Below are positions 1 to 6,225 of a stretch of 10,916 nt of DNA, one piece after another (position 1 is the stretch's first letter; each line of letters opens with the position of its first letter). The DNA lies in contig MU647295.1 of NCBI GenBank assembly GCA_026770585.1, forward strand, positions 77,916-88,831, given 5' to 3'. Origin of the DNA: Baffinella frigidus. Its lineage: Eukaryota > Cryptophyceae > Cryptomonadales > Baffinellaceae. The translations under genes were made by a program, and so were the position numbers. The notes beneath the pieces were generated by a model. It saw only the letters and a list, made by a program, of their open reading frames with translations. It made no database searches and was not told the DNA's origin.

Positions 1-329
1 GTAGGGTGTAGGGTGTAAGGTGTAGGGTGTAGGTTGCAAGGTGCAGGGTGCAGGGAGCAGAGTGTAGGGTGTAGGGTAGCTTTTTTTTTTTTTGGTTAGG
101 GTGTTGGGTGTAGGTGTAGGGTGTAGGGTGTAGGATGTAGGGTGAAGGGTGTTCATTGCAGGCTTTAGGCTTTAGGCTTTAGGCTTTAGGGTTTGAGGTT
201 GAGGGTTGAGGGTTGAGGGTTTCAGTGTAGGGTGTAGGGTCCAGGGTGCAGGGTGCAGGATTTGGGGGTTTCAGTGTAGGGTGTAGGGTGCAGGGGATGG
301 GGTGTAGGGTGTAGGGTGTAGGGTGCAGG
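1..329. repeat. Degenerate telomere-like 7-mer array, G-rich on plus
   Basis: The stretch is built of 7-mers related to TTTAGGG, mostly TGTAGGG, with sub-blocks of TGCAGGG, TTGAGGG and four CTTTAGG units near 163-190. A 13-T run at 81-93 interrupts it. GGG is kept while the T positions vary, and neighbouring units share the same variant, which suggests local homogenisation. It is G-rich on plus, so it reads CCCTACA on the minus strand, the sense strand of the neighbouring zinc-finger exon. It may be the intron or 3' flank of that gene. A true left chromosome end would read CCCTAAA 5'->3' on plus, so this is interstitial or inverted. Confidence 0.85.
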
Positions 330-575
330 AAAAAACGCAGGCATTCAATCGAATGCCACACTGCAACTGGTTCCGCAGGATGGCCCTGCTTTATTTTGGT
401 GGTGCTTTTGGTCCGGCATGCCCCCGATTCGCGTGTGGGATGATCAAACGCGCATAGGTTGTGCCGGGGAACCTCGAATGAGGCAACGCACCCCACCTCC
501 TGGGACCATCCGAGGGCCTTAGGCAATTGTCCTACGGTAGGGTCCTCGGGGCACGTACAGCTGTCGAGTTGACGC
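330..575. other. Gene-free stretch between array and zinc-finger exon
   Basis: I see no exon here. It contains a small hairpin (GCATTC, 4-base loop, GAATGC at about 343-358) and the imperfect palindrome at 511-548. If the zinc-finger exon continues by splicing, this is the start of its downstream intron on the minus strand. Confidence 0.4.
511..548. repeat. Imperfect palindrome with shared 19-bp module
   Basis: The outer arms are CGAGGGCC and GGGTCCTCG. The right half contains CCTACGGTAGGGTCCTCGG (531-549), a close relative of a 19-bp module found inside other fold-back elements at 2237-2255, 2986-3004, 3231-3249 and 9195-9213. It is probably a remnant of a small non-autonomous element. Confidence 0.55.
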
Positions 576-677
576 TCAGGGGTACGGGCGGTCGCCGCTA
601 TGGGTGCGCACGTGTCTCGAAAGGTTGCTGGGCTGGGAGAAGCCCTGACCGCAGGTGGTGCAGGGGTAGGCAGCATG
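576..677 (-). CDS. C2H2 zinc-finger exon (single finger)
   Basis: On the minus strand this reads a complete classical finger: [10 protein letters not shown], then SQPSNLSRH, then [11 protein letters not shown] and a TGA stop. Spacing is C-x2-C-x12-H-x3-H, with the conserved aromatic and leucine core residues and a tail (SGDRPY) resembling the TGEKPY/F interfinger linker. C2H2 fingers bind zinc and usually recognise DNA or RNA. By hand count 27 of 33 codons end in G or C. The exon probably starts at a phase-0 acceptor TCGCAG just above 677; an alternative is an ATG at 701, directly preceded by in-frame TGA and TAA. The linker-like ending suggests either that a further finger follows by splicing (GTACCC at the linker could be a donor) or that the array is truncated. 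The finger itself is clear; the exon limits are inferred. Confidence 0.72.
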   Translation of the reverse strand, partial: HAAYPCTTCGQGFSQPSNLSRHVRTHSGDRPYP

Positions 678-818
678 CTGCGAGGCTCTCCGCAGTGACA
701 TTCATTACGATTCATTACTTTCACGCACATACTCTTTCGCACCTCACCGCATCCACGGGCGTCATGCGCGGGTGAAGCGCCTCATCGGAGAGTTGATCGG
801 GGTGCGGTTCCGCATCAC
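678..818 (-). other. Possible 141-nt phase-0 intron joining the 264-codon frame to the finger
   Basis: On the minus strand, codon 246 (GAG) of the upstream frame is followed by GTGATG, a plausible donor, and TCGCAG at 678-683 is a plausible acceptor. Both sit in phase 0, so splicing would join ...SSLMIE to HAAYPCTTC... without shifting frame. The donor GAG|GTGATG is nearly the same as the one after the 10818-10850 exon. The length matches the proposed 145-nt intron at 6081-6225. This is inference from motifs only; the unspliced frame simply stops at 762. Confidence 0.38.
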
Positions 819-1556
819 CTCTATCATCAAGGAGGACTCCTTCTCCTGTTGCTCAGCCCTCATCCGGTCAACTACCGTCTGCGCCACCTCCTCATAGTCC
901 CCCATCGGGAACTGGATCCTCTCATACCCCATTATCACCGTGCGCCTCGCACTGAGGGGCACCCGCACGTCGACGAATTCTGTGTGCGAGGTTTTGGCGG
1001 GAGAGGAGGGGGCTGAGCGCTGAGCAGCCGACTTTGTGCGCAAGGCGTTCTGCACGTTCCTGGTGCTGGCATCCACCTGTTTCTGTTCCCGCATCGTATG
1101 CACGCGCTCCAGGACCGCGCTGGAACGCGCGCGCACCAGGTTCCTCAGCTCTCTCGGGTTTTTGGACCCCGGGAAGGACTCGAAGGAAACGGGGCGTGTC
1201 GGTGATGCGGACCCCTCGAAGGACCTTGTCGGTGATGCGGACCCCTCGAGGGACACGGCGCGTGTCGCGGCGGTCCGTTGACTGAACCTGGGAGTGGAAG
1301 CCGCGGGGGGGCACGACTTGGTAAACAGAGTGAGCGCCTTCAGGCTCTGAATCAACCCGCCGCGCTTGCCGGCTGCGCCGTCCTCGCTCTCGTCCGCCTC
1401 CAGGCTGGGTTGAGTCGACGCCTGCGACGACCACGACCTGGAAAACCTGCTTCGCGCCTTCAGGCTCTGGACCACGCCGCCTATCTTGCCGGCTGCGCCA
1501 TCAGAGCTCGCACGCTCATCCGCCTCCAGGCTGACGCTGCCGCCGGCCCGTGCCAT
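762..1556 (-). CDS. 264-aa basic, serine-rich protein with duplicated modules (unknown function)
   Basis: An ATG at 1556-1554 in good context (A at -3, G at +4) opens a 264-codon frame; an in-frame TAA lies eight codons upstream. Residues about 9-42 and 51-82 are two copies of a module sharing SLEADE, DGAAGK, GG and QSLKA. Residues around 100-125 hold two 10-residue repeats ending EGSASPTR (30-bp period at 1201-1260) plus a third diverged unit, typical of disordered, possibly phosphorylated SP-rich segments. The C-terminal part (QFPMGDYEEVAQTVVDR and on) looks helical and less repetitive. No signal peptide or membrane segment is evident. I do not recognise a family. If the intron at 818-678 is real, the last 18 residues are replaced by the zinc-finger exon, giving a basic N-terminal region followed by a C2H2 finger. 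GC-rich shadow frames on both strands overlap it. Confidence 0.6.
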   Translation of the reverse strand: MARAGGSVSLEADERASSDGAAGKIGGVVQSLKARSRFSRSWSSQASTQPSLEADESEDGAAGKRGGLIQSLKALTLFTKSCPPAASTPRFSQRTAATRAVSLEGSASPTRSFEGSASPTRPVSFESFPGSKNPRELRNLVRARSSAVLERVHTMREQKQVDASTRNVQNALRTKSAAQRSAPSSPAKTSHTEFVDVRVPLSARRTVIMGYERIQFPMGDYEEVAQTVVDRMRAEQQEKESSLMIEVMRNRTPINSPMRRFTRA

Positions 1557-1743
1557 TCTTATGGAGCTTATGGAGCTTTAATGAACAGCACACAGGGGGG
1601 ACGTGAGTGATGACCAAGGGAAACGGGCCGGTGGAAACGGGGTGATCAAAAACAGGAGGACGAGCTATTTCGGGGAAAATTTTGCGCCTGTTTTTTGTCC
1701 CGGACACTAGGGTTTGCTGACCGTCAGCAGTGCTTCGTGATAC

Positions 1744-1783
1744 AACTCCTCGTATCGAGGAGTTCAAAAAGATTTTAAAATCT
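1744..1783. repeat. Hairpin plus adjacent perfect palindrome
   Basis: AACTCCTCG and CGAGGAGTT form a perfect 9-bp stem with a TAT loop (1744-1764). Six bases later AGATTTTAAAATCT (1770-1783) is a perfect 14-bp palindrome. A 3-nt loop suits an RNA hairpin, but there is no sign of an RNA gene. Confidence 0.65.
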
Positions 1784-1809
1784 CTAAATCGTCAGCTTTT
1801 GGTCAGCTT

Positions 1810-1865
1810 TTGATGAAGCTGGACGTGACCAGCGTGACCATCATGGTCACGTCCAGCTTCATCAA
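1810..1865. repeat. Perfect 22-bp inverted repeat
   Basis: Arms 1810-1831 and 1844-1865 are exact reverse complements, separated by 12 bases. A nested pair (GTGACCAT and ATGGTCAC) gives an alternative fold. A tandem GTCAGCTTTTG repeat lies just upstream (about 1792-1813). It could be a small fold-back element or a recent palindromic duplication. Confidence 0.85.
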
Positions 1866-1965
1866 TGGAGATTTCACCGGGGGGCGGATCTCGTTTTAGA
1901 TAGACGGCTGACCTCCTCATCCAATCTTCTCGATTGTTGTTGCGTCTTTTTTAAACACGTTTCGA

Positions 1966-2096
1966 GTACGAGCCTCGTACGCGTCCTTCAATTGACGGGG
2001 ACGTCAACGCAGAGAGTTCTGCGAACAAGGCCGAGCAACACCCACGGCAAGGGTCTACGAGCTCGTATCATTACGAGTACTTACGAAGGCTTCGTA
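1966..2096. repeat. Cluster of three short palindromes sharing TACGA
   Basis: GTACGAG-C-CTCGTAC (1966-1980), TACGAGCTCGTA (2056-2067) and TACGAAG-G-CTTCGTA (2082-2096) are perfect short palindromes within 130 bases, all built on TACGA/TCGTA. Further TACGAG copies occur between them and at about 2158. They may be protein-binding half-sites or decayed element ends; function is unknown. Confidence 0.55.
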
Positions 2097-2177
2097 CTGA
2101 ATATCTCCTCTTGCCCACGTGACGGTCTGCGTCTCCGATCATCTCTCCCCCTACTCGTACGAGCGAGGTACCCCGCG

Positions 2178-2290
2178 TACAGGGGTAGGATCCTACCTCG
2201 CTCGTAAGAAACTGCCCACCCCCTAGGACCAGCAGGCCTACAGTAGCGTCCTAGGAGGAGGCAGTTTCTTGTGAGCGAGGTACCCCTGTA
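2178..2290. mobile_element. Diverged TACAGGGG-type inverted-repeat element
   Basis: The ends are TACAGGGGTA and TACCCCTGTA, and long internal arms (CTCGCTCGTAAGAAACTGCC against GGCAGTTTCTTGTGAGCGAG) pair almost perfectly. The left arm carries an extra GGATCCTA not present on the right. The loop contains the 19-bp CCTACnGTAGnGTCCTAGG module at 2237-2255. It belongs to the same family as 3160-3284 but has no clear target duplication. No transposase frame is present, so it is a MITE-like non-autonomous element. Confidence 0.75.
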
Positions 2291-2610
2291 GCTTGTGCCG
2301 TCGACTGCGTAGATCGTAAGGAGACTGGGCCACATGTTTTTGCCCCACCCGCCATCCGCTCGAAAGGAGGTGCACGGGGCAACTATGTGTGGCTTAGGCA
2401 GGGGCCCCACGCAACGGGGTGCTCTGCAGGGGGAAAACTAAGGAGGAGGACGCTAATGCGCACTTCTCCTGTGTGGACCCCCCATTATGGGTAGTGGCAG
2501 TTTCTTGAATAGGAAAACTTTGGTGCAGTTCCCAGATCTTTTCCTAATCTCGCCTCAATTCTTGCACCGTGTAATTCACTTTCGAATAAAGTCAATGAGT
2601 GTCAATAAGT
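2291..2610. other. Gene-free stretch, nothing recognised
   Basis: Moderately GC-rich sequence with no convincing exon, RNA gene or strong palindrome. A minus-strand frame over about 2081-2410 is largely the translation of the neighbouring inverted-repeat element and is not a credible gene. Confidence 0.4.
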
Positions 2611-2718
2611 GACTTATCAAACAGGGGGGCTGGATGTGGTCCGAAAGGAAGCATGGCCTTTCTACAGAACAAGTTCCGATGTCCGCCTATGTTGGGAGAT
2701 CGAAGAACCTGAAGGACC
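2611..2718 (-). repeat. 108-bp dispersed repeat, copy 1
   Basis: This aligns without gaps in length to 3052-3159, sharing GACTTATCA, a C/A-then-GGGGGG tract, TCCGAAAGGAAGCATGGCC, TACAGAACAAGTTCC, TGTCCGCCTATG and GAACCTGAAGGACC. Inverted partial copies lie at 4385-4582. It ends with GAAGGACCTGAAGGAC, which shows the uninterrupted form of the site occupied by the element at 3160-3284. No coding capacity is evident. Confidence 0.85.
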
Positions 2719-2770
2719 TGAAGGACTTATCAACTGATAAACCAGCTCATCCGTAGATTGTCCCCATCCC

Positions 2771-2824
2771 CTCAAGAGTGAGGTGGGCGTGGTCTTCGAT
2801 GTGAGTGTAATACGAAGCACCAAA
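2771..2824 (+). repeat. 54-bp block with inverted copy at 5040-5093
   Basis: About 47 of 54 positions match the reverse complement of 5040-5093. In one frame both copies read similar peptides (KSEVGV, DVSVI, STK), but differences are not concentrated at third positions, so this is more likely a shared non-coding or long-dead element block than a gene. Confidence 0.7.
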
Positions 2825-2918
2825 CCTTGTGGTCCTGGGTGTGAGTATGGGAACCAGGTGGTATACCTACAGGTCCCTAGCTACATAGCTGCACATATCC
2901 GATTGAGGACTACCACCC

Positions 2919-2983
2919 TTTAGCCGGTTTCTGCTGCGATCCTTATGCACCGGGGGGCTTGATGCGATCCGAAAGGAAGCAGA
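2919..2983 (+). repeat. Dispersed repeat block with inverted copy at 4522-4582
   Basis: CTTTAGCCGGTTTCTGCTGC, a CGATCCTTATG segment, GGGGGGCTTGATGCGATCC and GAAAGGAAGCAG read in reverse complement at 4522-4582. The right portion overlaps in content with the 108-bp repeats. It is directly followed by the half element at 2986-3055. Confidence 0.7.
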
Positions 2984-2985
2984 GA

Positions 2986-3055
2986 CCTACTGTAACGTCC
3001 TAGGAGGAGGCACTTTCTTCTGAGCGAGGTACCCCTGTAGCTTGTGCCGTCGACT
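2986..3055 (+). mobile_element. Half copy of TACAGGGG-type element plus its flank
   Basis: This 70-bp block matches 2237-2306 at all but four positions. It includes the 19-bp module, the right terminal arm ending TACCCCTGTA and 15 bases of non-element flank (GCTTGTGCCGTCGAC). Because flank is shared, it arose by segmental duplication of the 2178-2306 locus, not by independent transposition. Confidence 0.8.
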
Positions 3056-3159
3056 TATCACACAGGGGGGCTTGATGTGATCCGAAAGGAAGCATGGCCT
3101 TTCTACAGAACAAGTTCCAGTGTCCGCCTATGATGGGACTTGAAAGAACCTGAAGGACC
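3052..3159 (-). repeat. 108-bp dispersed repeat, copy 2
   Basis: Same family and length as 2611-2718, with a small number of substitutions. Its end is interrupted by the TIR element at 3160-3284. Confidence 0.85.
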
Positions 3160-3284
3160 TACAGGGGTACCTCGCTCATAAGAAACCGCCCTCCCCCTAG
3201 CTAGGACCACCGTATGACCCTAGGCATAGGCCTACTTTAGGGTCCTAGGGAGAGGCGGTTTCTTATGAGCGAGGTACCCCTGTA
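3160..3284. mobile_element. 125-bp TIR element (MITE-like) with target duplication
   Basis: The terminal 31 bp (3160-3190 and 3254-3284, starting TACAGGGGTACCTCGCTC) are perfect inverted repeats. AAGGACC occurs immediately on both sides (3153-3159 and 3285-3291), a 7-bp target duplication (8 bp if the shared T is counted). The related repeat at 2611-2718 shows an unoccupied version of the site. The loop holds the 19-bp module CCTACTTTAGGGTCCTAGG (3231-3249). It has no coding capacity, so it must have been moved by a transposase encoded elsewhere. A 7-8 bp duplication is compatible with hAT-like or Mutator-like chemistry, but the superfamily is not settled. Confidence 0.88.
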
Positions 3285-3327
3285 AAGGACCTGACGTGCC
3301 TCGGCAAGTGTCTCGGGAAAGAACATC

Positions 3328-3670
3328 AACCCTTCAACCCTGAACCCAACCCTAAACCCTCAACCCTCAACCCTTCAACCCTGAACCCTGAACTCCAAAC
3401 CCTAAACCCTAAACCCTAAACCCTGAACAGTAAACCCTAAACCCCAAACCCCAAAGCCTGAACCGTGAACCCTGAGCCCTGAACCCTGGACCCTGGACCC
3501 TGGACCCTGAGCCCTGTCCACTGACCCCTGAACCCTAGGGTTCAAACCCTACCCAAACCCTGAAATCTGAACCCTGAACCCTAAACCCAAAACCCTAAAC
3601 CCTAAACCCTTAACCCTTAACCCTGAATCCTAAACCCCAAACACTAAACCCTGAACGCTAAACGCTAACT
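3328..3670. repeat. Degenerate telomere-like array, C-rich on plus
   Basis: It is a long run of CCCTAAA with variants CCCTGAA, CCCTCAA, CCCTGGA, CCCCAAA and ACCCTTA. Variation falls mainly in the AAA part while CCC is kept. It ends 11 bases before the probable exon at 3682 and merges into its acceptor (CTAAAAAGCAG), so it is probably the 3' part of an intron. Confidence 0.9.
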
Positions 3671-3681
3671 CTAAAAAGCAG

Positions 3682-3756
3682 GTTGGGAACGCGGCGGACC
3701 CAGCGGCACCGCCCTCGTTCCGCACCACCTCTGCACTCTACATCGATGCGCTGCAG
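3682..3756 (+). CDS. Probable exon, 25 codons, phase 0 (unknown protein)
   Basis: Between the acceptor AAAAAGCAG and the donor CAG|GTCCCG lies an open 75-nt block beginning VGNAADPAAPP and ending SFRTTSALYIDALQ. By hand count 19 of 25 codons end in G or C. The strongest support is the diverged copy at 3870-3914, which keeps this frame with mostly conservative changes (R/H, S/T, Y/F). The donor resembles the CAG|GTCCCT proposed at 6080. It may be an internal exon of a large plus-strand gene with exons further right. No homology is recognised. Confidence 0.5.
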
Positions 3757-3780
3757 GTCCCGAGCGAGAGAACCCGAGAA

Positions 3781-3830
3781 CGAGGGAGGGAGGGAGGGAG
3801 GGAGGGAGAGAGAGCGAGCGAGCGAACGAG
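3781..3830. repeat. GGGA/GAGC microsatellite
   Basis: A GGGA run is followed by GA and GAGC repeats, between the two exon-like copies at 3712-3756 and 3870-3914. Long minus-strand frames rich in SLPPSLPPS are just translations of this tract. Confidence 0.9.
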
Positions 3831-3869
3831 ACACAGACAAAGATACAATGTCGAGACAGAGATAGAGAG

Positions 3870-3914
3870 CCCTCGTTCCACACCACCACCGCGCTCTTCA
3901 TCGATGCGCTGCAG
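3870..3914 (+). pseudogene. Partial duplicate of the 3712-3756 exon
   Basis: Fifteen codons read PSFHTTTALFIDALQ against PSFRTTSALYIDALQ in the first copy; the wider 47-bp match (3711-3757 and 3869-3915) has 42 identical bases. It lacks a pyrimidine-rich acceptor because the upstream sequence is purine-rich microsatellite, and it is followed by GCCCCC instead of a GT donor. It is probably a non-functional exon duplicate, though a GC donor cannot be excluded. Confidence 0.55.
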
Positions 3915-3955
3915 GCCCCCCCCTGGGGTTTGTTCAGGGTGCATGGTGTAGGGTG

Positions 3956-3978
3956 TACAGGGGTACCTCGGCTAAGAA
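3956..3978. mobile_element. Solo end of a TACAGGGG-type element
   Basis: TACAGGGGTACCTCG followed by GCTAAGAA matches the terminal arm of the 3160-3284 element except for a small deletion. No partner arm is found nearby. It is preceded by a few G-rich telomere-like units (about 3932-3955). Confidence 0.65.
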
Positions 3979-4384
3979 CATCCTTGCTCGCAGGTCGGTC
4001 GGTCGGGATTTTCTTAAATTAGTACCAGCGGGTTGACTGAACGCGAAATTTAGTCAACTCTCTGGTCCTAAATCGAGGTATCCTTCTAAGGCGTAGGGTT
4101 CAGGAGCGCCGTCATTGGAAGGTTAACCGCACCGCACCTTACTTTGAAAAACTTAAGTTCGATTGGCGGCGGGCGTGTATCCACACAGCGGACTTCGTAG
4201 GGATTTCGTGAATACACCGCACACCATAAGCGATACGACATTTGATCCTACGGTAGACAATAGCGTAGAGACACGGAGGGGTTCCTACGGACAAGGTAAC
4301 AGGAAAATGGTCAGACTTGGACATGTTTTCCCTTCGTAGCCCGCGGTGTGACTGGGCAAAATTCAACTCCCCGTCACCGCGTTT
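3979..4384. other. Gene-free stretch, nothing strong
   Basis: AT-richer sequence with no convincing exon or palindrome. CCTACGGTAG (4247-4256) is a partial match to the motif found in the fold-back elements. Short open frames here lack codon bias and splice support. Confidence 0.4.
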
Positions 4385-4582
4385 GTCGTGGAGCCCTTTA
4401 GGTCCTTTTAACTTCCACCATAGGTGGACACTGGAACTTGTTCTGAAAAATTATTGGAGCCCCTTAGGTCCTTTAGGTTCTTCGAGCTCCCATCATAGAA
4501 ACTTATCCTGCAGAACAGCCCTGCTTTCTTTCGGATCAAGCCCCCCCCTGTCCAAAAGGATCGCAGCAGAAACTGGCTAAAG
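4385..4582 (+). repeat. Mosaic of dispersed repeat blocks, inverted relative to 2611-2983
   Basis: CTTTAGGTCCTTTTAACTTC, GGACACTGGAACTTGTTCTG, CTTAGGTCCTTTAGGTTCTT and CCATCATAG are reverse-complement pieces of the 108-bp repeat, present as two overlapping partial copies. 4522-4582 is the inverted partner of 2919-2983. A plus-strand frame (4317-4580) has repetitive WSPLGP simply because the repeat is doubled. Confidence 0.7.
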
Positions 4583-4768
4583 GGCAGTCCTCAAATGGGG
4601 CATTTGAGTTAAACCAAGTTGGTTCGCGCTCGCACACCCACCAGGACCACAAGTCGGCCGAGGCCCACATTGGTATCAAATGGTGAGGCTCATAAGAGCT
4701 CCAACCACGCATACCTAGATGATCCGGGCCAGATCGCAAACCAAACAAGCCACCAGAGCGAAAGTTGT
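4583..4768 (+). repeat. Dispersed blocks shared with 5445-5510 and 5640-5700
   Basis: TTTGAGTTAAACCAAG, GCTCGCACACCCACC and CACAAGTCGGCC recur as TTTGAGTTAGACCAAG, GCTCGCACACACACC and CACGAGTCAGCC near 5455-5512. TGAGGCTCAT and AGAGCTCCAACCACG recur near 5644-5690. This is the same mosaic repeat family and no gene is seen. Confidence 0.6.
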
Positions 4769-5022
4769 ACAGGGCTTACTCGTACATAAGGTACCACAAT
4801 ACACAAAGTACACCGACCAAAATTGAGTTGTGGACCTTAATAAATCAAGGACCGCACACCGCCTTTTCTGCGTTCCTTTGTACTGGCATTTTGTAACGGT
4901 TTCCGTAACGCAGTACAAAATTTAAGGCCCCCACACCGACCGTGTTTCGCCAACCTGAATAAATTAAGGCCCCCCACCCACCGTCGTCAAAATGCCGTAC
5001 CTTATGTTCGAGTAAGCCCTGT
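4769..5022. repeat. Inverted repeat, 26-bp arms about 200 bp apart
   Basis: Arm 4769-4794 (ACAGGGCTTACTCGTACATA and GGTAC) matches the reverse complement of 4997-5022 with one mismatch. Between the arms are three related segments around TAAATCAAGGACCGCACACCG, AATTTAAGGCCCCCACACCG and TAAATTAAGGCCCCCCACCC. This may be a small TIR element of about 254 bp. Confidence 0.7.
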
Positions 5023-5296
5023 CGGTCCTTCGGTGGTGCTTTGGTGCTATGTATTACACTCACATCGCATAGCACGCCCACTTCACTCTTGAAGAGAAAA
5101 GCGGCCAACATTTCCCGGAATCGCTCTAACATACATGCATATTCTTGAGAGTGGAGCAGGCGTTTTAGGGGGTTCCATGATGTTCCGAGGCGCGTCCCAA
5201 CAATCTGAGATCACATTTGTGGAACAGAATTAAAAGTTGGTTGGCAAATGTGGTTTCAGATTTTTGGGGCGCGTCTCGCAAGATTACCCTAAAACT
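5023..5296. other. Repeat-derived, gene-free stretch
   Basis: 5040-5093 is the inverted copy of 2771-2824. Beyond it, two loosely inverted segments around GGCGCGTC (about 5187-5200 and 5268-5277) are visible. No exon is supported. Confidence 0.4.
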
Positions 5297-5424
5297 CCTT
5301 TAGGTCCTTCAGGATTTAATTTCGCCCAACATACGCCAACGACACGCCGTTCCGTAGAAGGGACTGCAGAGAAAGCATTTTTGCTTTCGGATCGCGTTTA
5401 GCTCTCCAGAGCAGAGGCTCGTGA
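5297..5424 (+). repeat. Dispersed repeat, about 128 bp, copy 1
   Basis: This parallels 5511-5639: CTTTAGGTCCTT, CGCCCAACATA, CCAACG.CACGCC, TTCCGTAGAA, GGACTGCAGA, TTTTTGCTTTCGGATCGCG and GCAGAGGCTCGTGAA are shared in order with scattered substitutions. The TTTCGGATC core links it to the 108-bp family. Confidence 0.8.
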
Positions 5425-5510
5425 AGAGGGGATAAAGGGTTGATTCTCTTGGGTTGTTTGAGTTAGACCAAGAAGGTACAGGCTCGCACACACACCGAAC
5501 CACGAGTCAG

Positions 5511-5639
5511 CCTTTAGGTCCTTTAGGTTTTAAATGCTCCCAACATAGCCCAACGCCACGCCCTTCCGTAGAAAGGACTGCAGAAAAAGCGTTTTTGCTT
5601 TCGGATCGCGTTTCGCTCTCCAGTGCAGAGGCTCGTGAA
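5511..5639 (+). repeat. Dispersed repeat, about 129 bp, copy 2
   Basis: Collinear with 5297-5424, roughly 214 bp away. The segment between the copies matches 4600-4660, so the whole 5297-5700 block looks like a rearranged duplicate of the 4385-4720 mosaic. Confidence 0.8.
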
Positions 5640-6029
5640 CTTTATGAGGCTCATGGTATCCCATGATTGAAGTATGAGAGCTCCAACCACGGATACCCCA
5701 CAAGGTGAGGGGGGTTGTGTGGGGATGTGAGGTGGAATCAGTCAAGACACCAGAGGTGAAATGAGAGAGATGTGGTTGTGTAGGGGTTTCCCCCAATGTA
5801 CGGACGTCAGCAAAGTTAGGTCCTTTAGGTAAGCGCAATCCACAAGCGCAATCCACGTCAGACCTTGGTCCTTTACTGGGAACGCCTTTTCGTGCTTTGA
5901 GCCATTTCTTTGGTTTTCAGACAACTTTGGCGAATCCGTCAACTTTCGATTGAACCCAGCTTTCTCGCTTGGGGCTGGGCAGCGAGGAGGGGGGAGAAAG
6001 GGGTTCGTGCTCCGCAAATCACCATGCAG
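5640..6029. other. Mostly gene-free stretch upstream of the 6030 exon
   Basis: It holds the tail of the mosaic repeat (to about 5700), a G-rich segment (5701-5800) and a perfect 13-bp tandem repeat of AAGCGCAATCCAC at 5831-5843 and 5844-5856. TTTGGTTTTCAG near 5910-5921 looks like a splice acceptor, but the following sequence lacks convincing coding bias. Confidence 0.4.
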
Positions 6030-6080
6030 TCTTCCGGCCCGGCTGTGCGCAAGCTCAAGGCGGAGACATTGAGCCTTCAG
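6030..6080 (+). CDS. Probable exon, 17 codons (or first exon from ATG 6024)
   Basis: SSGPAVRKLKAETLSLQ is followed by CAG|GTCCCT, a donor like that at 3756. Two starts are possible: the acceptor CACCATGCAG ending at 6029, giving a phase-0 internal exon, or the ATG at 6024 (A at -3), giving a first exon MQSSGP... . Thirteen of 17 codons end in G or C. Joining to 6226 is in phase 0 with a 145-nt GT-AG intron. The open frame also continues past the donor to 6278, which is an alternative. Confidence 0.45.
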
Positions 6081-6225
6081 GTCCCTCCAGTGGCCCCATG
6101 CCCGCCCACCAAGCCGCCGAGCGCGTCGGTGCCAGCGTCAGAACACGGCGCGCGCGCGGACCTCGGGAGAGCCTCGGGAGCGGCAGGTGGGCGGGGTTGT
6201 GCCCTGAGAAGTGATATTTGCGCAG

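Larger units (their letters stand above)
1557..2177. other. Gene-free stretch rich in short palindromes
   Basis: No convincing exon is seen. Just above the 264-codon frame is a tandem 9-bp repeat (AGCTCCATA on minus). The remainder carries the hairpins at 1744-1783, 1810-1865 and 1966-2096, listed separately. Confidence 0.4.

Noticed and set aside
1-329. True chromosome-end telomere
   Set aside because: At a left end plus should read CCCTAAA toward the interior; here it is G-rich, degenerate and interrupted by a T-run.
179-742. 187-codon minus-strand frame
   Set aside because: It is a shifted frame over the zinc-finger exon and then reads through the telomere-like array (repeated TPYTLHP-like peptides). 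The finger frame explains the conserved part.
922-1434. 170-codon minus frame and several plus frames over 1034-1610
   Set aside because: They are GC-rich shadows of the 264-codon minus-strand frame, which alone shows module duplication in protein and a good start context.
2081-2410. 109-codon minus-strand frame
   Set aside because: Much of it is translation of the inverted-repeat element at 2178-2290; no splice or codon support.
3658-3944. Several frames rich in SLPPSLPPS or REGGREGG
   Set aside because: They translate the GGGA/GAGC microsatellite on either strand.
4845-5132. 95-codon minus frame with a peptide block resembling 2771-2824
   Set aside because: The similarity comes from a dispersed DNA repeat; changes are not concentrated at silent sites and the frame crosses an inverted repeat.
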